From Lachnospiraceae bacterium (lineage in GTDB: Bacteria > Bacillota > Clostridia > Lachnospirales > Lachnospiraceae): a stretch of DNA of 64,000 nt. This document shows, one piece after another, positions 15,060 through 23,804 of this stretch. Position 1 is the stretch's first letter. Each line of letters starts with the position of its first letter. Below the pieces are notes generated by a model. That model worked only from the letters and a program-made list of their open reading frames with translations, had not been told where the DNA came from and did no database searches. The stretch covers positions 38,891 through 102,890 of the forward strand of contig JAFTGN010000004.1 of NCBI GenBank assembly GCA_017457865.1, given 5' to 3'. The position numbers and the translations under genes were made by a program.

Positions 15060-16913
15060 TCATCCTTTTTGTGCTTCTATTTTTTCTACCAATTCCATCA
15101 GATAGGTCCAATATTCCATCTTTTCTTCCAATCGCGCTTCTGTTTCTTCTTTTTCCTGCATCAGTTGTCCCAGCTTCACAAAGTCAGATGCATTGGCACC
15201 AATCTGCTGTTCGATTTCTGTCAGCTTCTCTTCTAATTCCGAGATCGTTTCTTCTATCGTCTCGTAATCCTTCTGCTCCTTGTAGGACAGTTTCAGTTTC
15301 TTTTGATGGGTTCTGGGCTGTTTTGCCTTTGACACCTGTTCTTCTACATTTTCCAATGTCTTTTTCAACGTCACAGAAACACCACCATCCGACAACCGTC
15401 CAGCTGACCTGGCCTTTTCATAATAATCTGTCCAGCCACCTTCATACTGATGAACTACGCCCTCTCCTTCTACAGCAAAGATCCGACTGACCACTCTGTC
15501 TAAAAAATACCGGTCATGGGACACGGTCACTACGATTCCGGCAAAATGTGCCAGATAATCTTCCAAAATGGATAAAGTCTGTATATCCAGATCATTGGTA
15601 GGCTCATCCAAGAGCAACACATTGGGTGCTTCCATCAGTACCCGAAGCAGATTTAATCGCCGCTTCTCCCCACCGGACAGTTTCCCGATCAGGCTATACT
15701 GCTTCTCTCCTGGAAACAGAAAACGCTCCAGCATCTGGGAGGCAGACACCAACCCATCTTCTGTCCGCACATATTCTGCCGTATCCCGAATATAGTCAAT
15801 GACCCGCTTTTCAGGGTCCATGTATGCCAGTTCTCCTTTTTGGGCCGTATCCTGAATCTCCTGGGCATAGTAACCAATCTGCACCGTCTGCCCTACTATA
15901 ATACTGCCAGAATCTGGCTGTTCTAATCCGGCAATCATCCGAAGGAGGGTGGTTTTACCGCTGCCATTGTCCCCCACGATGCCGATTCGGTCAGTCTTCA
16001 AAAATGTGTAGGTAAACTCCGTAATCAAAGGCTTGTCATAAGATTTGGAAATTTCATTCAGTTCTATCGTCGTTCGCCCCAGACGAGAGGAGATGGACTG
16101 CATCTCCACCTTCTGTTCTTGCTCTGGTCCTTTCTGGTTTTTCAGCTCCTCATATCGTTCCAGTCTTGCTTTCTGCTTGGTAGATCTGGCTCTGGCTCCA
16201 CGTTTGACCCACTCTAATTCTGTCCGCAGGATACTGTGTCTCTTCCGCTCTGTGGCCTGTGCCATCTCCTCTCGTTCTGCCTTCAATTCCAGATAGCCTT
16301 CATAGTTGGTCTTATAACCATATAAACTGCATTTGTCAATTTCTACAATCCGGTTGCATACTGCATCCAGAAAATAACGGTCATGAGTGACCATTACAAA
16401 AGCGGCACGACTTTTTTTCAGATACTGCTCCAGCCATTCTGCCATACTGCCGTCCAAGTGGTTGGTAGGCTCATCTAACACGAGAATATCTGCGCTGGAA
16501 AGAAGGGCGGATGCCAGAGCCAGACGCTTTTTCTGCCCACCGGATAAATGTTCTGCCAATGCAGAAAACTCCTGTATGCCCAACTGATGCAACATACTTT
16601 TGGCATCTGCTTCCACACTCCAGCTGTTTTCCTCTGTCACATTTCCCTCCAGCACTGCCTCTAATACGGTCTGCCCTTCCTGAAAAACAGGGTGCTGGGG
16701 CAGATAACGTATAATGGCATGATTGGCTCTGGTGACGGTTCCCTGATCCGGTTCTTCCAGCCCGGCAATGATCTTCAGCAAAGTTGACTTGCCTGTTCCA
16801 TTGATACCAATGATCCCCACCTTATCCCCTTCTTCCAGATAAAAAGACGCCTGTGTAAACAACGGTTTTTCTGTATATGATTTTTCCAACTGTTCTATTG
16901 TAATTAAATTCAT
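15060..16913 (-). CDS. ABC-F family ATPase (Uup/EttA-like)
   Basis: A 617-residue soluble protein with two nucleotide-binding domains and no membrane segments. NBD1 has GINGTGKST, LSGGQKKR and LVLDEPTNHLD; NBD2 has GDNGSGKTT, LSGGEKRR and LLLDEPTNDLD. A charged linker between them (about residues 215-270) and a coiled-coil tail (about 540-617) complete the ABC-F plan. Such proteins act on the ribosome as translation factors or antibiotic protection proteins; the C-terminal coiled coil is most like Uup. A direct resistance role is not indicated by context. Confidence 0.9.
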   Translation of the reverse strand: MNLITIEQLEKSYTEKPLFTQASFYLEEGDKVGIIGINGTGKSTLLKIIAGLEEPDQGTVTRANHAIIRYLPQHPVFQEGQTVLEAVLEGNVTEENSWSVEADAKSMLHQLGIQEFSALAEHLSGGQKKRLALASALLSSADILVLDEPTNHLDGSMAEWLEQYLKKSRAAFVMVTHDRYFLDAVCNRIVEIDKCSLYGYKTNYEGYLELKAEREEMAQATERKRHSILRTELEWVKRGARARSTKQKARLERYEELKNQKGPEQEQKVEMQSISSRLGRTTIELNEISKSYDKPLITEFTYTFLKTDRIGIVGDNGSGKTTLLRMIAGLEQPDSGSIIVGQTVQIGYYAQEIQDTAQKGELAYMDPEKRVIDYIRDTAEYVRTEDGLVSASQMLERFLFPGEKQYSLIGKLSGGEKRRLNLLRVLMEAPNVLLLDEPTNDLDIQTLSILEDYLAHFAGIVVTVSHDRYFLDRVVSRIFAVEGEGVVHQYEGGWTDYYEKARSAGRLSDGGVSVTLKKTLENVEEQVSKAKQPRTHQKKLKLSYKEQKDYETIEETISELEEKLTEIEQQIGANASDFVKLGQLMQEKEETEARLEEKMEYWTYLMELVEKIEAQKG

Positions 16914-17024
16914 CTCAATCCTCTATCTGTATCCACATTTTCCATTCGTTTTTTGCCTTTATAGAATAACATAAATTTTTCTTTTTTGCTACCCTTATTC
17001 CTATGGGTTTCCAATACAGGAAAA

Positions 17025-17134
17025 GAATTCTGCGAATGCAGAATTCCCGCAGCCACTTATGCAACTCTTTCTCTTTCGCGCAAGGCCGCATCCCGTGCAG
17101 AGCACTTTTTTGGTGACCGAATTTTTCTGTTACA
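17025..17134. repeat. family C repeat (C1)
   Basis: Contains GAATTCTGCGAATGCAGAATTC-type palindrome (17026-17046), CAACTCTTTCTCTTTCGCGC and GTGCAGAGCACTTTTTT. The same blocks in the same order occur at 59911-60038 and in part at 52451-52500. It directly follows the sigE terminator on the minus strand. The remaining 90 bases up to the ABC-F start hold no recognised element. Confidence 0.7.
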
Positions 17135-17186
17135 CAAAAAATAGGCAAATACAAGACAGCGGTGTCACCTGTTTTGTATTTGCCTG
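17135..17186 (-). terminator. Rho-independent terminator of the spoIIGA-sigE operon
   Basis: Minus-strand stem AGGCAAATACAA / TTGTATTTGCCT with a 19-base partly paired loop, followed by ATTTTTTG, 30 bases after the sigE stop codon. Confidence 0.8.
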
Positions 17187-17215
17187 TTCAAAGATTGCTT
17201 AAAAGTCCTGATTGA

Positions 17216-17956
17216 TTATTCGTATCGCACAATTTCCCGACGCAACCGCCCCATAATCTTTTTCTCCAACCGGGAAATATAGGACTGGGAAATCCCCAGA
17301 CAATCTGCCACCTGTTTCTGGGTCATTTCTTTTCCATCCATCCGGTTCAATCCATACCGCATTTCAATGATCTGTCGTTCTCTCTTAGAAAGGGTACGAA
17401 GTGCCTGTTTCAAAAGACTCATTTCCACTTCATCTTCAATGTTTTTGGAAATCACATCTTCATCTGTCCCCAGAATATCCGACAACAGCAGTTCGTTTCC
17501 ATCCCAATCCACATTCAACGGCTCATCAATGGACACTTCCATACGGGTTTTGTTGTTGCGCCGCAGGTACATGAGAATCTCATTCTCAATACACCGAGAT
17601 GCATATGTAGCCAACTTGATATTCTTTTCCATATTGAAGGTATTCACCGCCTTGATCAGCCCGATGGTACCGATAGAGATCAGATCCTCCACTCCAATTC
17701 CGGTATTGTCAAATTTTTTGGCAATATATACCACCAGACGCAGATTATGTTCTATCAATATTTTTCTGGCATCCTCTTCTTCGCCTGTTCCGATGCGCTC
17801 TAACATCTGGGCCTCCTGCACTGGATTCAATGGCTGAGGCAAAATATCACTGCCTCCAATGTAATGCACTTCCCTTGTACCTGTACCAATATGTCCCCGA
17901 TGTGGTGCCACAACCTTAAATTGAAAGCGATTTGGTACTGAAACCTTGATCATCAT
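17216..17956 (-). CDS. sigE: RNA polymerase sporulation factor pro-sigma-E
   Basis: A 246-residue mother-cell sigma factor. [15 protein letters not shown] at about residues 28-42 matches the SpoIIGA cleavage region (EVYYIGG) of B. subtilis pro-sigma-E. [29 protein letters not shown] and [40 protein letters not shown] are nearly invariant in SigE. The C-terminal helix-turn-helix is [22 protein letters not shown]. The start is a double ATG after AAAGGGG. spoIIGA, its activating protease gene, lies 42 bases upstream in the same operon, and a terminator follows. Confidence 0.97.
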   Translation of the reverse strand: MMIKVSVPNRFQFKVVAPHRGHIGTGTREVHYIGGSDILPQPLNPVQEAQMLERIGTGEEEDARKILIEHNLRLVVYIAKKFDNTGIGVEDLISIGTIGLIKAVNTFNMEKNIKLATYASRCIENEILMYLRRNNKTRMEVSIDEPLNVDWDGNELLLSDILGTDEDVISKNIEDEVEMSLLKQALRTLSKRERQIIEMRYGLNRMDGKEMTQKQVADCLGISQSYISRLEKKIMGRLRREIVRYE

Positions 17957-17998
17957 ACTTGTTCCCCTTTCTGCAACTGGCTCTCAACAAACATTTGT

Positions 17999-18874
17999 TT
18001 ATGAAAAACTGGAATGTAAAATCACTTGATACTCATTTTGCTCTGATATAACGGATTCTGAGAATCCAATGACCGGCCTTTTCACTGTCAGATCACCAGT
18101 GGGTCTGTGAATCACCATGCGGTCAATGGTAACGGCCGGCATGACCCCTTGCCGTTTTCCCACACTGTGAAACAATACCAGCTGAAACTGCAACAGTCGT
18201 TCCGGATAACTGTTTCCCATTTTCGACCAATAACACAAATTTTCCCACTCCTCCGGTTCCAACAATCTGTGCATCACTTCCCTCTCTACAATGGTCACCG
18301 GCATGCCCAAATGTGTAAACAATCGATTCCCGCTGTCCACCAGGGCATGTGCCTCCACTTTTTTGTCCCGAAACTCCATTGTCACACTGCAAACCGGACT
18401 TTTTTCCCGCCTGCTGTTTACCATCAACTGCATCATCATGCTTCCGCCTCCACTTAACACCAATGACCACCAAAATAACCATCCGGATTTTGGGGCACTG
18501 TTTTCACCGTACAGTATTCCATGTACCATCTGTCCCACGTTTGTTTGGTAATAGATAAAATCTAAAATACCTGCTGCCATCCATGCAAGCAATATGACCT
18601 GTCCGCAGGCAAACAGCCAGTATTTCAGACACATTTTGCCAAATGCAAGCTTTGTCATCCCCATCAGCAACAGCCAGATGCCAATCCATCTGACCCAAAC
18701 AAACCCGAAAAACAGTTCTATCAGTTTGAGCAGACAAGCACCCGTGGCTCCTATCGCTGCAGCCCCTGCCAAACGCCAAAGCTGAATTTTGCTTCGCCGC
18801 CACACTGCTGTCACAGACAGCAACAGCACATCCATCCACCAATTCACGATAAAATATACATCTATGTACAGCAT
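17999..18874 (-). CDS. spoIIGA: sigma-E processing peptidase SpoIIGA
   Basis: A 291-residue membrane aspartic protease that removes the pro-sequence of sigma-E. The N-terminal half has about five membrane segments beginning MLYIDVYFIVNWWMDVLLL, the typical start. The C-terminal half has VEAHALVDSGNRL, where DSGN contains the predicted catalytic Asp, as in B. subtilis SpoIIGA. The frame stays open upstream for 71 codons through promoter DNA and a family A repeat, so that stretch is rejected. No ribosome site is visible: the predicted -10 box ends six bases before the ATG, so the message may be leaderless. Confidence 0.93.
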   Translation of the reverse strand: MLYIDVYFIVNWWMDVLLLSVTAVWRRSKIQLWRLAGAAAIGATGACLLKLIELFFGFVWVRWIGIWLLLMGMTKLAFGKMCLKYWLFACGQVILLAWMAAGILDFIYYQTNVGQMVHGILYGENSAPKSGWLFWWSLVLSGGGSMMMQLMVNSRREKSPVCSVTMEFRDKKVEAHALVDSGNRLFTHLGMPVTIVEREVMHRLLEPEEWENLCYWSKMGNSYPERLLQFQLVLFHSVGKRQGVMPAVTIDRMVIHRPTGDLTVKRPVIGFSESVISEQNEYQVILHSSFS

Positions 18875-18880
18875 GAGGAG

Positions 18881-18914
18881 AGTATAACACACCTGCTCTG
18901 CAAAGAATGTCGAA
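18881..18914 (-). promoter_or_regulatory. predicted Spo0A-dependent promoter of spoIIGA-sigE
   Basis: Minus-strand TCGACA, 21-bp spacer, TATACT (18881-18886). The -35 box overlaps a perfect Spo0A box TGTCGAA (plus strand 18908-18914). The long spacer with an overlapping 0A box is the known design of the B. subtilis spoIIG promoter. Confidence 0.65.
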
Positions 18915-18970
18915 AGGATGTCCCCGTATTCCAAAAGTGTTCCTGCTATTTCCGCAAAAACAGACAAAAA

Positions 18971-19198
18971 GTTCCGGTGATTGTGAACTCTTTCTTTTTG
19001 AAAGTGATGGCTACGTATGCAACATGTCCTTCGAAGGCACGCTTTCGCTTCGTGAAAATCGCAACGGATACTAAACTTTTTGTTCACCTTACGGTTCCAA
19101 AAAGTAAGTACCGGCGTTTTTCAAAAGCCTTCTCAAGACATGTTTGCCCTACTTGCCATCACTTTCAAAAATGCCGGAAAACTTCACAATCACCGTAA
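18971..19198. repeat. family A repeat, second subtype (A4)
   Basis: Ends GTTCCGGTGATTGTGAACT / ACTTCACAATCACCGTAAC. Arms AAAGTGATGG / CCATCACTTT. Read on the minus strand the centre matches the copy at 6877-7092 (AACGCCGGTACTT, TTAGTATCCGTTGCG, CGAAAGCGTG). It lies between the cytidylyltransferase terminator and the spoIIGA promoter. Confidence 0.8.
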
Positions 19199-19243
19199 CA
19201 AAAAAACGCTGCATGAAAAGTCTTTTTTCACACAACGTTTTAT
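19199..19243 (-). terminator. terminator of the aepY-cytidylyltransferase operon
   Basis: Minus-strand stem AAAACG..TG.TGAAAA / TTTTCATGCAGCGTTTT followed by TTTG, about 55 bases after the stop codon. Confidence 0.7.
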
Positions 19244-19252
19244 AAATTTATA

Positions 19253-19282
19253 TTACGATCGTTCAGTACCTTCACAGTGATA
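19253..19282. repeat. hairpin repeat motif
   Basis: TTACGATCGTTCAGTACC with TTCACAGTGAT, a variant of the recurring roughly 30-bp hairpin. It lies just after the cytidylyltransferase stop codon and before the terminator. Confidence 0.5.
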
Positions 19283-19296
19283 GGATATTCATTTTC

Positions 19297-20292
19297 TCAA
19301 ATCCGACAGAATATCTGAAATTCCGGATTTTGCTCCAGCTCCTGTAACTCCTCGTAGGTGTCGATTTCCAGTATATCTTCGAAGGAACAGGGGCGTACAT
19401 AGATAGAAAAATCCTCTAGATGATCCATCATGGAGATTTCGTCCCAGTATTTCTGCCACTGCTTTTGCTGTTGGAAAGTTTCTTCCAGATACTGTGCCAG
19501 TTTCTCTCCGTCTGCCGCTGTCCAGAAGGAAATGCCAAACATCCGGTAGCACTTTGTTCCCCATGTGGAGGAAAGCTTTGTCACATATCCATTTTCATCT
19601 GTCCAGAAGCACCAGTCGTGTACTTCTTCTCCCCATGCTCCCAGATAGTTGGTTTCATACTCAAATGGACGGATGAGACCCGGGTTGCGTACCACCAGAT
19701 CTGCCTCACATACATAGGCATCCCGAATCAAGTCTCTGACAATCCATGCAGTGGAAATATTGTTGGCTTTGTCATACAGTGGATTTTCCAAAAAATGAAT
19801 CTGGGGATATTTTCCCAGCAATGCATCAAACTTCTCCCCTTTATGTCCTCTGACCAGATAAATCTCTGAAATTCCGGCTGCCACAATGGCATCTAGTACC
19901 GTTTCCACCATGGAAACCCCTTTTACCTTGACCATAGGCTTGGGACAGTCCTCTGTTGCAGGCATCAGTCTGGAACCAAATCCGGCAGCCAGAATCACTG
20001 CCCGTTTTACCCTGTATGGCTCTAGTGCAGCAATTCCGGCTTCTGTAATAATTCCCTCTGCCACATATCCTTTTTCCTGCAAGGCTGTTTCACTTTCTGC
20101 CCATGTTTCATAGTCATGTTTCCCACTGCACATGTTTTGATCTGTTGCATTTTTATTTTGTGCCTGACACCAGTATTGATACAACCGTTCAAATTCTGCT
20201 CTTGTCAGATTTTTTGCCATGTTTGTTTGCTCCGTCATCTTCCTATTCTCCGTCTTTTCTGTGATCTCAGTTTCTCCCATTTCCGGCATCAT
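19297..20292 (-). CDS. LicC/PntC-like CTP:phosphocholine or aminoethylphosphonate cytidylyltransferase
   Basis: A protein of up to 331 residues with a nucleotidyltransferase domain: VILAAGFGSRLMPATEDCPKPM (loop binding CTP), LENPLYDKANNISTAW and KCYRMFGISFWT are typical of LicC. About 95 residues before it (LTRAEFERLYQYW...) form a small helical, winged-helix-like extension seen in phosphonate-associated homologues. Its neighbour aepY, overlapping by four bases (ATGA), suggests it activates a phosphonate such as 2-aminoethylphosphonate with CTP for attachment to lipid or glycan. An inner start at 20220 has a better ribosome site (GGAG, 9 bases). No aminotransferase domain is fused, unlike many PntC proteins. 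Confidence 0.8.
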   Translation of the reverse strand: MMPEMGETEITEKTENRKMTEQTNMAKNLTRAEFERLYQYWCQAQNKNATDQNMCSGKHDYETWAESETALQEKGYVAEGIITEAGIAALEPYRVKRAVILAAGFGSRLMPATEDCPKPMVKVKGVSMVETVLDAIVAAGISEIYLVRGHKGEKFDALLGKYPQIHFLENPLYDKANNISTAWIVRDLIRDAYVCEADLVVRNPGLIRPFEYETNYLGAWGEEVHDWCFWTDENGYVTKLSSTWGTKCYRMFGISFWTAADGEKLAQYLEETFQQQKQWQKYWDEISMMDHLEDFSIYVRPCSFEDILEIDTYEELQELEQNPEFQIFCRI

Positions 20293-21413
20293 GATGATTC
20301 CGGCAGATGCGCCATAAAGTTTGCTTTGTTCTCATGGGAAGTCACCGTAGGTCGCCCCAGATCACTGCGGCTGTCTGTATTGACAAACACCTGAATGAGA
20401 CACACATGTTTTGCCTGTTTCACTTCCTCTAACGCTGCCTCCAATGCAGATTCATCTGTACAATTGTACACCTTCTCATAACCACATGCCAGTGCCACCT
20501 GATCCAACTGTACCTGCATGCCTACAGTAGGCTGACCTCCTACTGACTCATGGCAGCCATTGTTGATCAAAATATGCTGGATATTGTCTGCCTGGTTTTG
20601 TCCTAAGATTGCCATAGCCCCCATATGCATGAGCACTGCACCATCCCCATCCAGACAATAGACCGGATGATTGCTTTCCATGGCCACGCCCAGTGCAATG
20701 GAGGAAGCATGCCCCATAGAACCCACTGTCAAAAAATCTTTGTCATGTCCTTCTCCTCTTGCTTCCCGCAATTCAAACAGTTCTCTGGACAGTTTCCCGG
20801 TAGTGGACACAATCCGACTTTCCTGTGGCAGATGAGCCAGAATCACTTCCAGTGCCTGCTCTCTACTCAGCGGATATCCGTTCTGTGCTTTGGCATACTT
20901 GACCGTCTCAAATGTATTTTTATGGATCACCAGTGCCGCCGGCATACCGGTTTCCTTCATATAGGCAATGGTCTCTGTCACCTGCGTCTGTGCCCGTTCC
21001 CAGTCTGTATCCAGCACAACTGCTTTCACATCCATGGCTTCTAACATCTGTATGGTGGCCTTTCCCTGAAAAACATGCTGTGGCTCATCGTGAATACCCG
21101 GTTCTCCACGCCATCCCACCAAAAACAGCACCGGAATCTGATATACATCTTTATGTAACAAAGATGCCACCGGATTGACGGTATTGCCAATGCCGGAATT
21201 TTGCATGTATACCACCGGAATCTGCCCGGTTGCCAGATAGTATCCGGCTGCAATTCCCACTGCATTGCCTTCATTGGCTGCAATCATATGCCGCTCAGGT
21301 GTATGGGCAATGAGCCATGCACTGAGACTGCTGAGAAGAGAATCCGGCACACCGGTAAAAAAGTCAATGCCTTCTTTGCGAAGTGCATCAAAAAAAACAT
21401 CACAGGAAATCAT
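20289..21413 (-). CDS. aepY: phosphonopyruvate decarboxylase
   Basis: A 374-residue thiamine-diphosphate enzyme that turns phosphonopyruvate into phosphonoacetaldehyde, the step that drives phosphonate synthesis. N-terminal FFTGVPDSLLSSL, ANEGNAVGIAAGYYLATG (ThDP-activating Glu) and PVVYMQNSGIGNTVNP are typical of Ppd; the cofactor-binding GDGAVLMHMGAM with INNGCHESVGGQPT is in the C-terminal half. The start at MISCDVF follows AAAAAGGAG; the upstream open frame is a family A repeat. PEP mutase, the preceding enzyme, is not in the window, so it must be encoded elsewhere. The cytidylyltransferase gene follows. Confidence 0.92.
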   Translation of the reverse strand: MISCDVFFDALRKEGIDFFTGVPDSLLSSLSAWLIAHTPERHMIAANEGNAVGIAAGYYLATGQIPVVYMQNSGIGNTVNPVASLLHKDVYQIPVLFLVGWRGEPGIHDEPQHVFQGKATIQMLEAMDVKAVVLDTDWERAQTQVTETIAYMKETGMPAALVIHKNTFETVKYAKAQNGYPLSREQALEVILAHLPQESRIVSTTGKLSRELFELREARGEGHDKDFLTVGSMGHASSIALGVAMESNHPVYCLDGDGAVLMHMGAMAILGQNQADNIQHILINNGCHESVGGQPTVGMQVQLDQVALACGYEKVYNCTDESALEAALEEVKQAKHVCLIQVFVNTDSRSDLGRPTVTSHENKANFMAHLPESS

Positions 21414-21441
21414 ATCGCTTCTCCTTTTTACGATCCACATG

Positions 21442-21555
21442 AGCAGGCAATTACAAAACTGTAATACCATACGCTCTTTCTCAAAATTTTCATTCAAAAA
21501 ACATGCTCTCGCTTCGGTTATGCGTAACGGTACTAATGTTTTGTAATTGCCTGCT
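21442..21555. repeat. family A repeat, short copy (A5)
   Basis: 114 bp with 18-bp perfect terminal inverted repeats AGCAGGCAATTACAAAAC. Inside are ATACGCTCTTTCTCAAAATTT and CTCGCTTCGGTT with GGTACTAATG, blocks shared with longer copies. It lies 28 bases before the aepY start and just after the ftsZ terminator. Confidence 0.85.
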
Positions 21556-21562
21556 TTATGTA

Positions 21563-21607
21563 TAAAAGGGATGTCCGACATCTCTCGATACCAGATATCC
21601 CTTTTGA
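21563..21607 (-). terminator. terminator after ftsZ
   Basis: Minus-strand stem AAAAGGGAT / ATCCCTTTT with an inner GGTATCGAGAGATGTC loop, followed by a short T/A tail, 37 bases after the ftsZ stop. Confidence 0.65.
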
Positions 21608-21643
21608 TCATTGTTTCAGTTATGCTTATAATTTAGAATCTTT

Positions 21644-22807
21644 TTATTTCTTCTTCAGGAAGGTAGGAATGTCGATTGGATTCTCTTCTACGCTCGGACG
21701 CACAAACTGGTTGGTTGGTCTACGGAACGTATTGTCAACAGTCGGTCTGGAAGGTGTGGTAGCCGCAGACTCCTGCTGTGCTGTCTCTGGCTGTACCGGA
21801 GCTGTCTTCTTCACAAACTCTCTGGCTGTCTTCTTCTCTCCAAATGCAGGTTTTGCAGTATCTGTCACACCTGTGGCAATGATGGTCACAGTCACCTGGT
21901 CCGGTGTGCTCTCGTCATAAATGGTACCAAAGATGATCTCTGCATCTTCTCCTACCAATTCTGCCATATAAGAAGTGGCATCGTTGATCTCCGGCAGACT
22001 GACATCACCGGAAATATTCAGCAATACATGAGACGCACCCTGAATGCTTGTCTCAAGAAGCGGAGAAGACAATGCCTCCTGCATGGCAATCATCGCCTTA
22101 TCATCTCCAGTAGCCGTACCAATGCCTACATGGGCGATACCCTTGTCTCTCATAACGGTACATACATCCGCAAAGTCCAAATTGATCAGTCCAGGATAGT
22201 TGATCAAGTCTGTGATGCCCTTTACCGCCTGCTGCAACACTTCATCTGCTTTCTTTAATGCATCCGGCATGGTGGTGCGTCTGTCTACCAACTCTAACAG
22301 GCGGTCATTTGGAATGACGATCAGAGTATCTACTGCTTCCCGCAGGTTCTCAATACCGGAAGCTGCAAACCCGGAACGGGCACGTCCTTCAAAACGGAAC
22401 GGCTTTGTGACAACGCCAACGGTCAGGATACCCATATCCTTTGCCAGTTTGGCAACCACAGGTGCTGCACCGGTTCCAGTACCGCCACCCATACCACAAG
22501 TGACAAATACCATATCTGCTCCTACAATGGCTTCTCTCAGTTCCTCTACGCTTTCCTCAGCTGCCTTTTCCCCAACTTCAGGTCTGCCGCCTGCACCAAG
22601 CCCCTTGGTCAGCTTCTCACCGATCTGTAATACAGTCGGCGCCTTACAATATGCCAAGGCCTGCTTATCGGTATTGATTCCGATAAACTCTACACCAAAT
22701 ACATTCTCATCTACCATACGGTTGACTGCATTATTTCCGGCTCCACCTACACCAATGACAATAATCTTTGCAGCACCTTCTGTCTCATTTATACTAATTT
22801 CGTACAA
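21644..22807 (-). CDS. ftsZ: cell division GTPase FtsZ
   Basis: A 387-residue tubulin-like GTPase that forms the Z ring. [13 protein letters not shown] at 19-31, the tubulin signature GGGTGTG at 107-113, and the T7 loop NLDFADV are intact. A variable linker rich in Pro, Thr and Gln ends in [10 protein letters not shown], the conserved tail that binds FtsA/SepF-type partners. Translation starts at TTG, 8 bases after AGGAGG; no ATG fits. It is the last gene of the dcw cluster and has its own predicted promoter and terminator. Confidence 0.98.
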   Translation of the reverse strand: MYEISINETEGAAKIIVIGVGGAGNNAVNRMVDENVFGVEFIGINTDKQALAYCKAPTVLQIGEKLTKGLGAGGRPEVGEKAAEESVEELREAIVGADMVFVTCGMGGGTGTGAAPVVAKLAKDMGILTVGVVTKPFRFEGRARSGFAASGIENLREAVDTLIVIPNDRLLELVDRRTTMPDALKKADEVLQQAVKGITDLINYPGLINLDFADVCTVMRDKGIAHVGIGTATGDDKAMIAMQEALSSPLLETSIQGASHVLLNISGDVSLPEINDATSYMAELVGEDAEIIFGTIYDESTPDQVTVTIIATGVTDTAKPAFGEKKTAREFVKKTAPVQPETAQQESAATTPSRPTVDNTFRRPTNQFVRPSVEENPIDIPTFLKKK

Positions 22808-22934
22808 AATATGTTCCTCCTTCTTTCTGTCTGTCCTTCCTCTGCTCTATGGGAATATACAGAGAATCCTGATACCTGTTATGACATGCAAACTTTTTCA
22901 GCTGGTATCATTTTATAAAAAATCGTATATCTAT

Positions 22935-22963
22935 ATGATATTATTAAACTGAAAAATAATCAA
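22935..22963 (-). promoter_or_regulatory. predicted promoter of ftsZ
   Basis: Minus-strand TTGATT (22958-22963), 17-bp spacer, TATCAT (22935-22940). The leader of about 120 nt can form GATACC / GGTATC (22871-22909 region). Confidence 0.6.
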
Positions 22964-23039
22964 GGAATTTTCCTGCATTTTTATAAAAACTTCGTGTTTT
23001 TTTTACATAAACCGGGAAAATCCGTCAAAACTGGATATT

Positions 23040-23768
23040 TTATCCATTTTGTTTAAAGTGAAATTCCTGTCTATCCGCATCCGGATCGTAGGTACTCAAG
23101 TCCAGTGTTCCACTCATCTCTGCCAAATTCTCATACATACCGTACAACTCTGTGATCTTTTCTTCTATGTATGCCTCCCCTCCCAGCTTCACCGTCACAT
23201 CTGCAAAATACAGCGTGACCTGATTATCCAGATCAATATGTACCTGCTCAATGGGCAGGTTATATTGCTTCAGCAGCTGCGCCAGTTGGTTGATGGTCTG
23301 AAAAATGCCAGCTCTTTCTGTCTCAATCTGGTGATACTTGACAACGGTCTTTGGCAAGATTCCCGTATAGAGAGGAATGTCATCTTCCTTTTCCAACTGC
23401 TGTTTTAACAATGCGCCTGTCTTACTGAAATACAAATAGGTGCCGGCATAATCCAGACAACCGATGATTTCCAGTTCCCTCACTGTGATCACAGCCTCTT
23501 GCATACCTGTCAATGAAATCTCATAATGATCCAAAAAGGGAACTTTCTGTTCCCTGTGCAAAAGAGAATTGAGCCATATTACCATTGTATGGGGCGGTTT
23601 TTCCTCCGGAAATACACCTGTTACAATCTCTTCTGCCGTAAACCGTTCATTTCCTTTCACAGTAAAAGATTGTATCTGAAAACTGTATAAATACGCCATA
23701 CCTGCTATTGCCCCTGTCACCAAAAGCAATAGCAGTATTTTTCGTATCGTGTGCGTTTTAAACCACAT
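23040..23768 (-). CDS. divIB: cell division protein DivIB/FtsQ
   Basis: A 242-residue bitopic membrane protein of the divisome. One N-terminal membrane segment (about residues 9-30) is followed by a POTRA domain starting FQIQSFTVKGNERFTAEEIV, and a beta domain (CLDYAGTYLYFSKTGALL). It acts outside the membrane with FtsL and DivIC. A GGAG site lies 4 bases before the ATG. Its place between murA and ftsZ is usual for clostridial dcw clusters. Confidence 0.88.
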   Translation of the reverse strand: MWFKTHTIRKILLLLLVTGAIAGMAYLYSFQIQSFTVKGNERFTAEEIVTGVFPEEKPPHTMVIWLNSLLHREQKVPFLDHYEISLTGMQEAVITVRELEIIGCLDYAGTYLYFSKTGALLKQQLEKEDDIPLYTGILPKTVVKYHQIETERAGIFQTINQLAQLLKQYNLPIEQVHIDLDNQVTLYFADVTVKLGGEAYIEEKITELYGMYENLAEMSGTLDLSTYDPDADRQEFHFKQNG

Positions 23769-23804
23769 ATCACTCCGTTTCCGGCACAGCAGCCGCCGGC
23801 CTGT

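Noticed and set aside
18875-19087. A 71-residue N-terminal extension of SpoIIGA
   Set aside because: It would be encoded by the Spo0A-type promoter and a repeat; the family N-terminus begins at MLYIDVYF.
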